From assembly GCF_015500095.1 (NCBI RefSeq), contig NZ_CP062983.1:5394001-5458000 (forward strand): a stretch of DNA of 64,000 bases, in the 5' to 3' direction. Positions 26,036 through 35,811 of this stretch are shown here, one piece after another. The notes under the pieces are model-generated. The model was not told the DNA's origin, did no database searches, and worked only from the letters and a program-made list of their open reading frames with translations. Numbering within the stretch: the first letter of the stretch is position 1; the number at the start of each line of letters is the position of its first letter. Both the position numbers and the translations under genes were made by a program. Source of the DNA: Phototrophicus methaneseepsis. GTDB taxonomy: Bacteria > Chloroflexota > Anaerolineae > Aggregatilineales > Phototrophicaceae.

Positions 26036-26600
26036 ACGACGACCTCTATAATGACTACATAACAGATGCTATAGATCTCCACACAGTGCCGTGCCGATAT
26101 CGTCATTGAAGAATGCACTGTGCCCAAATAGGCCCACGTAACCAACAGACAGGTTTAGCCTGTCTTATAAAAATAAATGCTTCTTGTCACCAGGGCTATC
26201 CGTGGTATTCCGCATACTGGGTTGTTTTTATGACGAGATATGCGACGATACCCTCACATTAAAAGAAATTTCTTAGGTATCTGTTAATAATCTGTAAACT
26301 GTGCCCCAAAAGTGCACGCCAGGCCTATCGCAGGCCCACAGGATAACGCAACGAGCCGCCTGCAACAAAACGAGACTATCAAATTAGATCATGTCGGGAT
26401 TTCGCCCTTATCTTTCCGCATGATTCTTAGAGTATACTGAATGCACGCCGTTACAGTACAAAAGGTGATGAAATTCGGCATTACTTTTCAGGCATGACGT
26501 CACTTGTGCTGCTGCGACAAACGATCACACAACCATCGTATGCATCCAAATTAACCATGCATGCCAACTGCATCAATAATGCATCAGGAGGAACAAAAAA
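26036..26600. other. 565-bp intergenic region between divergent htrA and ppa
   Basis: I see no gene here. It holds a 12-bp perfect palindrome AAGAAATTTCTT (26263-26274), a GGCCT/AGGCC stem near 26321-26335 and a candidate -10 box TATACT (26433-26438) for ppa without a convincing -35. The 14-mer AGAGTATACTGAAT around that box (26429-26442) recurs upstream of the MerR-type gene at 50637-50650. Confidence 0.5.
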
Positions 26601-27155
26601 ATGGCGTCACAGGCCTTACATTTGTGGCATAACCTTGCAAGCGGCCCGGATACCCCACGCGTTATCTATGCCGTGATCGAAGTGCCAAAAGGCAGCCGCA
26701 ATAAATATGAATACAGTAAAACAGCCGGCGTCATCAAGTTGGACCGTGTATTATACAGCCCACTGCACTACCCCGGCGATTATGGTTTCATCCCACAATC
26801 GTATTTTGATGATGGCGACCCGATGGATGTGCTCGTCATGATGAATGAAGCCACTTTCCCTGGTTGCGTGGTAGAAGCACGTGCCCTGGCAACGCTCAAA
26901 ATGATTGATGACGGTGAGCCGGATTATAAAGTGCTGGCTGTGCCGCATACGGACCCGAACTTCTCTCATTATCAGAGCGATAAAGACCTGCCCAAGCACT
27001 TCATGGAAGAGGTCCGTCACTTCTTCATGACTTATAAGCAGCTCGAAGGCAGCAGTGTCGATAATCTTGGTTGGGTCGGCACAGAAGAAACCCATGAAAT
27101 TATCATGGATTCTCTCAACCAGTATCGCAAGAAGTTCCCCCCCACAGGCGTCTAA
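26601..27155 (+). CDS. ppa: Inorganic pyrophosphatase, family I
   Basis: 184 residues, the normal length of soluble family I pyrophosphatase. Conserved pieces are EVPKGSRNKYEYSK, YPGDYGFIPQS and the metal-binding DDGDPMDVLVMM with three aspartates, followed by KVLAVPHTDPNF and the C-terminal helix. It hydrolyses the pyrophosphate made in biosynthesis, in the cytoplasm. AGGAGG sits eight bases before the ATG, the strongest ribosome site in this area, as expected for an abundant enzyme. A stem-loop follows the stop. Confidence 0.97.
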   Translation: MASQALHLWHNLASGPDTPRVIYAVIEVPKGSRNKYEYSKTAGVIKLDRVLYSPLHYPGDYGFIPQSYFDDGDPMDVLVMMNEATFPGCVVEARALATLKMIDDGEPDYKVLAVPHTDPNFSHYQSDKDLPKHFMEEVRHFFMTYKQLEGSSVDNLGWVGTEETHEIIMDSLNQYRKKFPPTGV

Positions 27156-27201
27156 ATCCTTATTGCGCCCTACATCGCCTCCATAACTTCGCTTCTAATC
27201 T

Positions 27202-27223
27202 GGGCAGCTTAAAATAGCTGCCC
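27202..27223 (+). terminator. Stem-loop after ppa
   Basis: GGGCAGCT-TAAAAT-AGCTGCCC forms an 8-bp perfect stem 46 bases past the ppa stop. The following GGTTTGC is only weakly T-rich. Confidence 0.65.
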
Positions 27224-27366
27224 GGTTTGCTCCTGGCGACAAGCCTTTTTAAGACCGTTTACTCTCAAATAACCTCTTTCTCATACGAGCTTGATACAGT
27301 AATCCTACAGTGCAGCACCCAAAGGACCGTTTTCACTTTCAATTTCAGGAATAAGGAGCGATTGAG

Positions 27367-27666
27367 ATGGCAGCGACAGCACTCAACGACGCAGAAATCA
27401 TCGAAGCCCTGGCTGGCCTGGATGGTTGGGAACGGGAAGGCAATAAGCTGACCAAAACATACGAATTTGATCAATATCTGGCTGGCATCGCGTTTGCCGC
27501 CACAGCCGGGACCATCGCAGAAGGCTTTGACCATCATCCAGATATGTTTGTAGGCTACAAAAAAGTCACGCTGGAATTCACAACGCACTCAGCCGACAGC
27601 AAAATCACCCAGAAGGACATCCAGGTTGCCCAGGCGCTGGATGCTTTACCTTACCCTAAAAAGTAA
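27367..27666 (+). CDS. phhB: Pterin-4a-carbinolamine dehydratase
   Basis: 99 residues, full length for the PCD/DCoH family. The active site is AEGFDHHPDMFVGYKKVTLEF with the two adjacent histidines and proline, and the third histidine in TTHSADSKIT. It dehydrates 4a-hydroxytetrahydropterin; bacteria use it with phenylalanine hydroxylase or in folate/molybdopterin repair. No hydroxylase gene is in the window, so the partner is unknown. AAGGAG lies upstream of the ATG. Monocistronic between the ppa hairpin and the CitE-like gene. Confidence 0.95.
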   Translation: MAATALNDAEIIEALAGLDGWEREGNKLTKTYEFDQYLAGIAFAATAGTIAEGFDHHPDMFVGYKKVTLEFTTHSADSKITQKDIQVAQALDALPYPKK

Positions 27667-27795
27667 GGCATGTGCTATGCAGCACTTTTAAGCGTTTCAT
27701 AGGCAACATCAATGTTTACGACCAGCAGAGAGTTACCTTTATAGACATAGCTATGTCTGCAAATAGATCGTTCTCTTAGAAAAAGCAGCTTCAGG

Positions 27796-28698
27796 ATGAC
27801 AATTGCGAAACGTATCCGACGCGCACTCTTGTTTATGCCAGGGGACAGCCGTCGTAAGATCGAAAAAGGCGCTGAGATGTCTGTGGATAGCATCATCATG
27901 GACCTGGAAGACGCCATTGCTTTGAATCAGAAAGAGGCCGCCCGCCAGAATGTGGCCGCAGCACTCCGAGAGGTAGATTTCAAAAACAGCGAAGCCCTCG
28001 TTCGTATCAATCAAGTCATCCCAGGATGGTTGTACAAACAGGATATCCTTGCGACGATAGACGCCCACCCGGATGGCTATGTCCTGCCAAAAGTCGAAAC
28101 AGGCGAACAGGTACACCACGTCAGCGCCTACCTTGCAGAAGCAGAAGAGGCTCATGGATGGGCCGCCAACAGTATCAAGCTACTCGCTATTGTTGAAACA
28201 GCTCGTGGAATCGTCAATCTACAGGATATTGTGCAGAGTGATCGCCGTCTGGAGGCGGTCATCTTCGGCGCGGAGGACCTGGCAGGAGACATTGGCGCAC
28301 GTCGCACGCCGGAGGGTAGAGAAGTTTTTTACGCTCAGAGCGCGGTTGTCATCCATGCCAAGGCAGCAGGCTTACAAGCGATTGATACCGTCTTCGTAGA
28401 TTTGTCCGGTCCCCTCGACGCGCTGATCTCCGAGACGCGCTATGCGCTAAATATGGGCTATACTGGCAAACTGGCGATTCACCCTCGGCAGGTTGAGCCC
28501 ATTCAAGATGTCTTCACCCCGACAATGAAAGAAATCGCCACAGCTCAAAGCCTGATCCGCTCTTTTGAAGACCAGCAAAACCTGGGCGTAGGCGTCTTTG
28601 AGCACAATGGTAAGATGGTCGATATGCCGATGATCCGAGCCGCTGCGGAAGTCATCCGCCGGGCGACAGAATGTGGCCTCATCGCTGAAGAAATTTAA
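27796..28698 (+). CDS. CitE-like aldolase/lyase (HpcH/HpaI family)
   Basis: 300 residues of the (beta/alpha)8 citrate lyase beta-subunit-like group. RRALLFMPGDSRRKIEKG, IIMDLEDAIAL with the metal-binding acidic residues, VRIN (substrate Arg), VETARGIVNL and FGAEDLAGDIGAR follow the CitE/malyl-CoA lyase order, with the C-terminal GYTGKLAIHPRQVE. No CitD or CitF genes are near, so it is a stand-alone malyl-CoA, citramalyl-CoA or related lyase. The substrate cannot be told from sequence. The ribosome site is weak (CAGG just before the ATG). Confidence 0.9.
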   Translation: MTIAKRIRRALLFMPGDSRRKIEKGAEMSVDSIIMDLEDAIALNQKEAARQNVAAALREVDFKNSEALVRINQVIPGWLYKQDILATIDAHPDGYVLPKVETGEQVHHVSAYLAEAEEAHGWAANSIKLLAIVETARGIVNLQDIVQSDRRLEAVIFGAEDLAGDIGARRTPEGREVFYAQSAVVIHAKAAGLQAIDTVFVDLSGPLDALISETRYALNMGYTGKLAIHPRQVEPIQDVFTPTMKEIATAQSLIRSFEDQQNLGVGVFEHNGKMVDMPMIRAAAEVIRRATECGLIAEEI

Positions 28699-28780
28699 AT
28701 CGAAAATCAGTGCTGGTCAGCCGCGTAATGTTGAGTTACATTTACGAGTGATAATGTCGTCATAGAACACATTTACGCGT

Positions 28781-29185
28781 ATGCCAATACACGGTGCATG
28801 GCTCGACGTTGAAAATCGTATTTACACTTTTGTGGTGGTTGCTCCCTGGTCCTTAGAAGACATTATAAGCGCGTTGGAAGGCACTGAACACGAAACGATG
28901 CGCCCCAATGCTATCGTCTATAATGTGACGCAGGGCAAGACGATACCACGTTCGTTTTTGTCCATTATTCGCGTTTTACAACAGCATAAAGGCAATGACG
29001 TCGGCATCCGGGCGCTGGTGGGTGCAAACCACGTCTGGCGTATGCTGTACAAAGTTGTTGATCGTGCCTTCCCGGCGTTAACAGAGGGTTTTATCTTCGC
29101 GGATACGGTCGAAGAAGCCCTGGATTACATCCATTCTCAGAATAAACTCTCCACAGAAGCAGATCCTAATTTAACCAACCACTGA
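28781..29185 (+). CDS. STAS/SpoIIAA-like small protein (copy B)
   Basis: 134 residues, cytoplasmic, same topology as the proteins at 15295 and 39510: paired strands (RIYTFVVVAPW), helix, a strand IVYNV, a proline-led helix, a strand IRALVGANHVW and a closing EGFIFADTVEEALDYIHS. Identity to the other two is low by eye, but the FADT.EEA ending is shared in pattern. No partner kinase or sigma regulator is adjacent. No ribosome site is obvious before the ATG. Function unknown. Confidence 0.65.
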   Translation: MPIHGAWLDVENRIYTFVVVAPWSLEDIISALEGTEHETMRPNAIVYNVTQGKTIPRSFLSIIRVLQQHKGNDVGIRALVGANHVWRMLYKVVDRAFPALTEGFIFADTVEEALDYIHSQNKLSTEADPNLTNH

Positions 29186-29270
29186 CGCGTGCCTGACAGA
29201 CTGCTATCCTTAGTCATCAGCATGCGTCATCAGCGCTTACTCACCATCCACATGAACCTGAGGCGGGGAT

Positions 29271-31136
29271 ATGCACCCCAGTGTTACATCCCACAATAAA
29301 ATGACCTTCGCGGGCATCCCGCAAATAGGCTTATCCCATAAAGGCCTGATCCTGCTATTGCTGCTGGCGATCTTGCTGCTGGCGGCTTTCACACGGATTT
29401 ATGCCATCGACGCCCAAAGCCTGTGGATTGACGAGGGCTTCACGTGGTATCTGACGCAGTCACCAGATCCATTCTTGATCCTACGCAATGATGTTCACCC
29501 GCCGCTGTACTTCTTGCTAGCAGATGTTTGGGTCGCGCTGACGGGTGATAGTGTGCTGGCGATGCGCTTCCTCAGTACGCTGCCCAGTCTTGTGAGCATT
29601 GCCGTGATGTTCCATGTGGCGCGGGAGTTGGAGCGCTGGCGTGGCACAGACAGCGGCGGATTAATCCCTGTATTGGCGGCCCTGATGCTGGCGCTTGCTG
29701 ATGCAGAAAATTTCCTCGCGCAGGATGTGCGCAGTTATACGCTGCAAACGACGTTCATCTTACTGAGCATGTGGGGGATGCTCCGCTGGGCGCGCCGTGG
29801 TGGCCGGGGCTGGCTGGTACTATGGGTGCTGAGCATGGCCGCCTTAGTCTATACGTTTTATCTTGCGGCACTGGTAGGCGTGGTCCAGGGCATCTGGATT
29901 TTATTATTTCTGCGTGGGCGCAAACGTATTATCGGCGTGGGCGCACTGGTCGTGGCGGCGCTGCTGGTTGTCCCCTGGCTGCTGCTCTCACTGGGCCAAC
30001 AATCTGACAACCTCAGTTATGCCGATTGGATACGACTCAGTCGGCATGGTTTCGGCGTCATTGTAGATATGGTCTATCGGTGGTTTGGGCGCATGTGGCC
30101 GCTGACGGGGCTGCTGGCTCTGCTGGCCCTTGTCCATATTGATTACAGCCCGCATGTGTGGCGTATACAGTGGCGACGCATCGCCCCGGCTGTGCTGCTG
30201 GTCATGTGGCTGTTACTACCGCTGGTGATCATGTTCATCGCTAATGAACGCGTCCCGCTCTATCAGCCGCGCCGTGTGAACTTCATCACCGGGGCGGTTG
30301 CCTTGCTCATCGCCTTTGGTCTGGGGAATATTCAGCGGCCCGCCCGCTGGCTACTCATCGCTGCGATAGTCATTTATGGCGTGACGACCATTGATTTCTG
30401 GCGTGATAAGCAGCCCTGGCGCGTTATGGCTGCTGAAACAGCGCCCCTTATACATGAAGACGCCGCCTTACTGATCGAACTAGGCGGCGATGATTACGCC
30501 CCACTGTATCATTACACGCATACGCTGCCGGATACCATCACCGTACGCGGGCTGACGTCATGGCGTAAATTCCAACCAGAGACTTACGAAGCGGGTTTAC
30601 CCGCCCTCATCGACGCGCACAATACGATCTGGTTCTTCTACTGGGGCAAGGATACATCTGCCCTGGATTGGCTGGATGAACTCAACTTCCAGCGGACAGA
30701 AGAAATCACTGTCGACTTCAACCCGGATGTGTACCTGTGGCGCTATGATCGCCTGCCGCAGCAGCCGCTCGTAACCTATGAAAATGGCCTCTTGCTGCGT
30801 GATGCGGCTTACTTCCCGGATTTACACGCAGACCTGCTATGGTCCACAGAAGCGCCGCTGGAAGCTGATTACACAGCATCCATCTTCTTGCTCAATAACG
30901 ATGGTCAACTTGTGGCACAACAAGACGCCCCGCCGGACGAGCGCCCCACCTCTCAATGGGATGCGGATAGCCTAGTTTACGATGCCCGTCAGATACATGT
31001 CATCGAGGGCACACTGCCCCCTGGTGATTATCAGGTTGGGGTGGTGGTGTACCGTGTTGAGGGCGAAACGCTCACGCGGTTGCTGACGGATGAGGGCGCG
31101 GATAGCTTCGTATTAGGAACGTTACACATCGAATAA
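29271..31136 (+). CDS. GT39/ArnT-like polyprenyl-phosphate glycosyltransferase, membrane
   Basis: 621 residues with about 10-12 transmembrane helices in the first 400 residues and an extracellular C-terminal beta-rich domain. The first extracellular loop contains SLWIDEGFTW, the DE-type catalytic motif of GT-C fold GT39/GT83 enzymes, followed by DVHPPLYFLLADVW. It probably transfers a sugar from a lipid carrier to a protein or lipid outside the membrane. The acceptor is unknown. GAGG lies seven bases before the ATG; M11 is an alternative. It stands alone; a related protein is at 55746. Confidence 0.85.
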   Translation: MHPSVTSHNKMTFAGIPQIGLSHKGLILLLLLAILLLAAFTRIYAIDAQSLWIDEGFTWYLTQSPDPFLILRNDVHPPLYFLLADVWVALTGDSVLAMRFLSTLPSLVSIAVMFHVARELERWRGTDSGGLIPVLAALMLALADAENFLAQDVRSYTLQTTFILLSMWGMLRWARRGGRGWLVLWVLSMAALVYTFYLAALVGVVQGIWILLFLRGRKRIIGVGALVVAALLVVPWLLLSLGQQSDNLSYADWIRLSRHGFGVIVDMVYRWFGRMWPLTGLLALLALVHIDYSPHVWRIQWRRIAPAVLLVMWLLLPLVIMFIANERVPLYQPRRVNFITGAVALLIAFGLGNIQRPARWLLIAAIVIYGVTTIDFWRDKQPWRVMAAETAPLIHEDAALLIELGGDDYAPLYHYTHTLPDTITVRGLTSWRKFQPETYEAGLPALIDAHNTIWFFYWGKDTSALDWLDELNFQRTEEITVDFNPDVYLWRYDRLPQQPLVTYENGLLLRDAAYFPDLHADLLWSTEAPLEADYTASIFLLNNDGQLVAQQDAPPDERPTSQWDADSLVYDARQIHVIEGTLPPGDYQVGVVVYRVEGETLTRLLTDEGADSFVLGTLHIE

Positions 31137-31329
31137 GCTTCTGATAACTGCATCTGAATGCTTCAAATAAACGCTTCCATAACGTGCCACATGCCGTTAT
31201 GACACCTTGCCAGCCGCTTCTATGAAAAGTTGCTGAAAATTTCGTCGTGTTCGGCCATTCGCCTTACAATAAGAGAGATACCTTACTCATTCGGCGCGTT
31301 GCGCTAGCTACAAGGGTTAGGAATAAACC

Positions 31330-31740
31330 ATGAGCAATACAATCCCTGAGACTTATCGTGATCTTCTTGATGGTGCTGTGGTGGTGACGCTCGTCACCCT
31401 TATGCCAGATAACCAGCCCCAGGCCACACCTGTATGGGCCAGTTACGATGGCACGCACATCTGGGTGAACACGGCAAAGGGACGCCAGAAATACAAAAAT
31501 ATGATGGAACGCCCCAAAGTCACGGTGCTGGCCGTGGACCCGAAGAACCCTTATCGTTACCTGGAAATACGTGGGGAAGTCCAGGAAGTCAATGAGGAAC
31601 AGGGCCTGGAGCATATCAACAGCCTGAGTGAGCTGTATCGTGGTGAACCGGATTATTACCGGCGCAACGAAGCTATGCGCGGTAAAGAGACGCGCGTTGT
31701 ATTTAAGATTAAGCCCACGAATGTGAACGCCAGCGGCTAA
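31330..31740 (+). CDS. PPOX-class F420-dependent oxidoreductase-like protein
   Basis: 136 residues of the split-barrel flavin/F420-binding family (Rv1155-like). VVTLVTLMPDNQPQATPVWASYDG, HIWVNTAKGRQKYKNMMERPKVTVLAVDP and YLEIRGEVQEV are the family core. F420 rather than FMN is suggested by the subfamily pattern but not proven; Chloroflexi do make F420. AGGA lies eight bases before the ATG. It is distinct from the longer PPOX-like protein at 9166. It is between the GT39-like gene and the K+-channel-like gene, without obvious functional link. Confidence 0.88.
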   Translation: MSNTIPETYRDLLDGAVVVTLVTLMPDNQPQATPVWASYDGTHIWVNTAKGRQKYKNMMERPKVTVLAVDPKNPYRYLEIRGEVQEVNEEQGLEHINSLSELYRGEPDYYRRNEAMRGKETRVVFKIKPTNVNASG

Positions 31741-31824
31741 AGTTGAGCAAGCACTGACGTCACAACGAACAAGCTGCTTTTAAACAAGCTTCATGACTGA
31801 GGCGATGATGGAGTCACCGGGCTT

Positions 31825-32520
31825 ATGCATCATTTAAACGGGTTTTCTCCTCATAAGTACGAACCTGCATTGAATGAGCGTGATAAAAACCTGTTTTTGC
31901 TACTGTCCATCCTTTTCCATAATCTGATCTACCCCATGTCTACGGGAGACGGATGGCACCCGATTTTCTTCTATATGGTGTTTTGCTCCATCTTTGTGAT
32001 CGGCGTCTATACGCTGACAACGCATCAATGGGAGCGTATTGTCGTCGTTATCTCTAGCATCGTCGTGTTTTTCGCGGGTCTGATCAACTCTTACACGCCG
32101 GGTACATTCGCGATGCCCGTCCTGTATACCTTCGGCACAATCTATCATCTGACGATGCTGATTGTGCTTGTGCGTTATATCTTTGAGGCGAAACGCATCC
32201 TAATTGAAGTGATCCTGGCGGCGGCATCGCTGTACCTGGTGATTGGCTCGACTTTTACAGCGATCTATGGCTTGATCGAATATCTGGAGCCGGGTTCCTT
32301 CGCCGTGGCTTCTGGGACCGCCTTGGGATGGCAGCAGCTTTTATATTACAGTTACGTCACCCTGACGACACTAGGCTATGGCGACATCACCCCTGTGAAG
32401 TCCTTTGCACAGTCCCTTTCATCGTTCGAAGCTGTGATTGGCGTGCTGTATACCGTGATCCTGCTGCCACGCTTCATCACGCTCTACGAAGTCGCGGATC
32501 GCATCCATGACGATGCATGA
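31825..32520 (+). CDS. Ion-channel (K+ channel-like) membrane protein
   Basis: 231 residues with six hydrophobic segments. The last pair encloses a P-loop with TLTTLGYGDITP, whose TLGYGD is the K+ selectivity filter. The first four segments resemble a minimal voltage-sensor-like bundle but lack a clear row of arginines. It probably forms a tetrameric potassium channel in the plasma membrane. GGAG lies about ten bases before the ATG. It starts a run of same-strand channel genes with two MscS proteins, suggesting a role in osmotic adaptation. Confidence 0.88.
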   Translation: MHHLNGFSPHKYEPALNERDKNLFLLLSILFHNLIYPMSTGDGWHPIFFYMVFCSIFVIGVYTLTTHQWERIVVVISSIVVFFAGLINSYTPGTFAMPVLYTFGTIYHLTMLIVLVRYIFEAKRILIEVILAAASLYLVIGSTFTAIYGLIEYLEPGSFAVASGTALGWQQLLYYSYVTLTTLGYGDITPVKSFAQSLSSFEAVIGVLYTVILLPRFITLYEVADRIHDDA

Positions 32521-32679
32521 GGCGGCCTTCTCAGAGGCACAGGCGTTGCAAAATAGCGCTCAATTCGCTAGGGTATGCTGGCAGAGGTTGCTCATTTAAA
32601 AGCATTTATTAGAAGCATCGACACAGAAGCATCTATTCTTCGACGCATTTATTCAATGAAGTGAAGCGAAAGGGTTGTG

Positions 32680-33900
32680 ATGGATCTCGCCAGAGAAATC
32701 CCACTTTTGCGTGATTTACCGCTGGAGACACAAACTGTTGTGCTGCGTATATTGCTGGTTATCGTGGTTCTGGGCGTGGTGTGGGTTTTACGTCGTGCCA
32801 TTACGACCGTGATTCTCTCCCCGGTCAGCCGCATGACCAAAAGCTCGAACAATACTTATGACAATCTCCTGCTAGAAGCGCTGCGTGGTCCCATCAACCT
32901 CATCATTATTTCCGTTGCGCTGGCAATTAGCACCAGCATCCTCGACTTCGGCCCTGACCTACAACACTATGCGGATCTCGTCGCACGGTCCCTGTTCATC
33001 GCGGCCATTACATTTGTGTTCTACAATGTTGTGCGCTTATTCGCTATTTCACCCTCTGTCATCTGGCGCACAACCGGCGTACGCATTGAGGAGCGCTTGC
33101 TGCCCTTTATATCGACGGTCCTGCGCGTCTTCATCGTCGTTATGGGCGCACTGATCATCATCAACGAGTGGGGCTTTGACGTCACCGGGCTTGTCGCTTC
33201 CTTCGGCATCGTCGGGTTGGCATTCTCGTTAGCAGCCCAGGATACCGCCGCGAACGTCTTCGGCTTTACGGCAATCGTCAGCGATAACCCCTTCGATGTG
33301 GGCGATTTCATCGTCACCAGCGCGGCAGAAGGCACTGTTGAGCATGTTGGCATCCGCTCTACACAGATTCGTAAGCTGGATCAATCTCTGGTAAGCGTCC
33401 CCAACAACTTGATGACCACTGCTGCCGTCACCAACTGGTCGCGGCTGTATAAGCGCCGCCTGGATTTTTTCATCGGCCTGACTTACGACACCAACAGCCG
33501 CCAGATACGCCAGATCATTGAAAAAATTAAAGAGATGCTGCTCTCGCGGGAGTTCGTTGATCCTGAAAGTGTCGTGGTGCGCTTCGTGACCTTTGGCGGT
33601 AGTTCGCTCGATATTCGCATCATCTGCTATGTCTTCCTGGCAGATTGGAACGCCTATATCGCAGAGACAGAGGCAATCAACCTGGAAATTATGGATATTG
33701 TCGAATCAATGGGCCTGGACTTCGCCTTCCCCAGCTCATCTGTCTATATTGAAAGCGTCCCCCGCCCGAAGAAACGCTCCACCCAACAGATGAAGCGTTA
33801 TACACCTGCATCCGAGCAGGCGGCTAACATCTTGCGTGGAGAAGAACCGCGCGAATCAGACGAGCCAGACCAGGCCAATGAATCTGCTTCAAACGATTAA
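32680..33900 (+). CDS. MscS-family mechanosensitive channel (copy 2)
   Basis: 406 residues. There are three or four transmembrane helices (about 20-40, 68-88, 98-120, 145-170), then GLVASFGIVGLAFSLAAQDTA (TM3 pore helix and hinge), DNPFDVGDFIV, VSVPNNLM and the usual cytosolic alpha/beta end AFPSSSVYIESVP. A charged tail of about 45 residues follows. It is a close paralog of the next gene (shared ASxGIVGLAFSLAAQDTAxN). AGGG precedes the ATG at 32680; a GTG immediately before it is an alternative. Likely gates on membrane tension. Confidence 0.95.
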   Translation: MDLAREIPLLRDLPLETQTVVLRILLVIVVLGVVWVLRRAITTVILSPVSRMTKSSNNTYDNLLLEALRGPINLIIISVALAISTSILDFGPDLQHYADLVARSLFIAAITFVFYNVVRLFAISPSVIWRTTGVRIEERLLPFISTVLRVFIVVMGALIIINEWGFDVTGLVASFGIVGLAFSLAAQDTAANVFGFTAIVSDNPFDVGDFIVTSAAEGTVEHVGIRSTQIRKLDQSLVSVPNNLMTTAAVTNWSRLYKRRLDFFIGLTYDTNSRQIRQIIEKIKEMLLSREFVDPESVVVRFVTFGGSSLDIRIICYVFLADWNAYIAETEAINLEIMDIVESMGLDFAFPSSSVYIESVPRPKKRSTQQMKRYTPASEQAANILRGEEPRESDEPDQANESASND

Positions 33901-33982
33901 ATGCTCGCTTCAGCAATGATATGATTGAGCATGATTCAATAACTAAAGGAAATCGCCGCCGTAGGGCGGTAAGTGCGGTGCA

Positions 33983-35089
33983 ATGATTATCAACTTCGAC
34001 GTCATCAAAGGTTGGATACAAGACCTGCCAGATTGGGTGCCCAATGTGGCAGCCGCTGTTCTGACGCTCGTCTTAGTCCTGCTGCTGCGCCAGGCGTTGA
34101 TTGCCCTCATTGAGCGCCCGATCCGGGCGGCTCTCAAGCGCTGGCCGCGCCTCAATGCCGAAGCTATCCTGGAGCTGCTGCATCTCCCCCTACAACTGCT
34201 GGTTGTGGCACTGGCATTAGCTATCAGCGGCCAATTCGTTGATGCACGTTCCGGCGCGCTGTTTGGCAATCTGGTGCGGTCACTGGTCATCACATCCGGC
34301 TTTGTGGCCCTGCTGCGGCTTGTCGATTGGTTCACGCGCGACAGCCGTATCATTCAGCGTGTGACGGGCTTCCGTATTGAAGACCGCCTCGTGCCCATCT
34401 TTAATACCCTGCTCAAAATCATCTTGTTCATGCTGGCGGTGATTACCGTTATGCAAGCATGGAGCATCGACATTACCGGCCTGATTGCGTCCCTGGGTAT
34501 CGTTGGTCTGGCATTTTCCCTGGCAGCCCAGGACACCGCCTCCAATCTGTTCGGCTTTATGGCGATTATCGGTGACAGGACCTTCAGCGTGGGGGAATAT
34601 ATCAAGACAGATACGATTGAAGGCGTGGTGCAAAACATCGGCGTGCGCTCCACACGGATTATGCAGCCAGATCGCGGTATCGTCACCGTTCCCAATACAA
34701 CCCTTGCCAATGCACCTGTCCAGCGCTTCGCCCGTCGCCGGGTGAACTTCTCCTTTGGCGTCACCTATAGCACCAATGCGGACCAGATGGAAGCCTTGTT
34801 GGAAGATGTCCGCAAGATGTTGCAATCACGCGATCACGTGATTAAATCCTCTGTGGCCGTTTACTTCACGGAATTTGCCGATAGCTCGCTCAATATCCTT
34901 GTCCTGTGTGACCTGACGCTGCGTGATTGGCGCAGCGTATTGGAGGAGCGCGAACAGATCAACTTGAAGATTATGCGCATTGTGGCCGAGAATAACCTGA
35001 GCTTCGCCTTCCCAAGCCAGTCTGTCTATATTGAATCCATGCCGAACAGGCCCTCCCAGCTACCCATAGGACCGGATAATACCCCATGA
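33983..35089 (+). CDS. MscS-family mechanosensitive channel (copy 3)
   Basis: 368 residues, the normal small MscS size. LIASLGIVGLAFSLAAQDTA is the pore helix region, followed by DRTFSVGEYIK, VTVPNTTL and AFPSQSVYIESMP. It lies 82 bases after copy 2, with which it probably arose by duplication. Its stop overlaps the start of the next gene as ATGA (35086-35089), so translation of the following unknown membrane protein is probably coupled to this channel. No strong ribosome site precedes the ATG. Confidence 0.95.
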   Translation: MIINFDVIKGWIQDLPDWVPNVAAAVLTLVLVLLLRQALIALIERPIRAALKRWPRLNAEAILELLHLPLQLLVVALALAISGQFVDARSGALFGNLVRSLVITSGFVALLRLVDWFTRDSRIIQRVTGFRIEDRLVPIFNTLLKIILFMLAVITVMQAWSIDITGLIASLGIVGLAFSLAAQDTASNLFGFMAIIGDRTFSVGEYIKTDTIEGVVQNIGVRSTRIMQPDRGIVTVPNTTLANAPVQRFARRRVNFSFGVTYSTNADQMEALLEDVRKMLQSRDHVIKSSVAVYFTEFADSSLNILVLCDLTLRDWRSVLEEREQINLKIMRIVAENNLSFAFPSQSVYIESMPNRPSQLPIGPDNTP

Positions 35090-35679
35090 GCCAATCTTCC
35101 TTTACGGATGCATCGCTTACAGATGAATCGTTCCCTACACAGGCGAATTATGATGATGAACATATCGTACCGCCTGTGCAGGCGCTGATGATGGAGATGC
35201 GCTTTGGCCCTGATGACCTGGAAGCGAACCAGCAAGGCCGTTTAAGCGAAGACCAGGCCAGCTATCTACGACAGCAACAACGCCGCGCGGTACTGATAGG
35301 CGCTGCGGCCTTCATGATATTGGCCCTGCTTGCAACGATCCTATTCTATGTCGCTCAGCAGCAAGATTCGCCTATTCTGACGATGCTGGGCATTGCATTG
35401 ACGATCTGCAACGCCATTATGACGGGCATGTTGGCCCGTAACTGGTACCGCATCAATGCCGATCTCAGCAGCGGCCAGATCGCCAGCCAGGACGGCTTGC
35501 TCACACGGACTATCCGTAGGGCAGGCAACAGCAGTCAGTATCTCGTCGGCATTGATGCCGTGCGGTTCTCCGTCAAAAAGGGGGCCTTTAAACTGTTCCG
35601 GCACGAAAAACGCTATACGCTTTATTATGCGCCGACTGCACATATTCTCCTCAGTGCGGAGCCAAAAGACTCAGCCTGA
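35086..35679 (+). CDS. Tandem-family membrane protein 1 (P1), unknown function
   Basis: 197 residues, first of four neighbouring paralogs that I do not recognise. Layout: polar N-terminus; motif RFGPDDLEANQQGRLSEDQ (about 39-57); two transmembrane helices (about 66-86 and 93-112) joined by a short loop; then a C-terminal beta-rich module SQYLVGIDAVRFSVKKGAF...KRYTLYYAPTAHILLSAE. Both the N- and C-terminal parts should face the cytoplasm. The start overlaps the stop of MscS copy 3 (ATGA), pointing to a common operon and perhaps a channel-associated role. This link is inference from position only. Confidence 0.8.
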   Translation: MSQSSFTDASLTDESFPTQANYDDEHIVPPVQALMMEMRFGPDDLEANQQGRLSEDQASYLRQQQRRAVLIGAAAFMILALLATILFYVAQQQDSPILTMLGIALTICNAIMTGMLARNWYRINADLSSGQIASQDGLLTRTIRRAGNSSQYLVGIDAVRFSVKKGAFKLFRHEKRYTLYYAPTAHILLSAEPKDSA

Positions 35680-35811
35680 AACCACCCCATGCACGACGAC
35701 ATGTCATCTGGACGTACCGAATTCTGATATTGAACTAACCAGATTCTTATACAGGGCGGCTTATCATTAAGGATAAACAGATGAGGCTATCCTCATGAGG
35801 TGAACCGACCC

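Noticed and set aside
34280-34825. 181-residue minus-strand frame opposite MscS copy 3
   Set aside because: Polar complement of membrane and beta-domain codons; the MscS gene is unquestionable.
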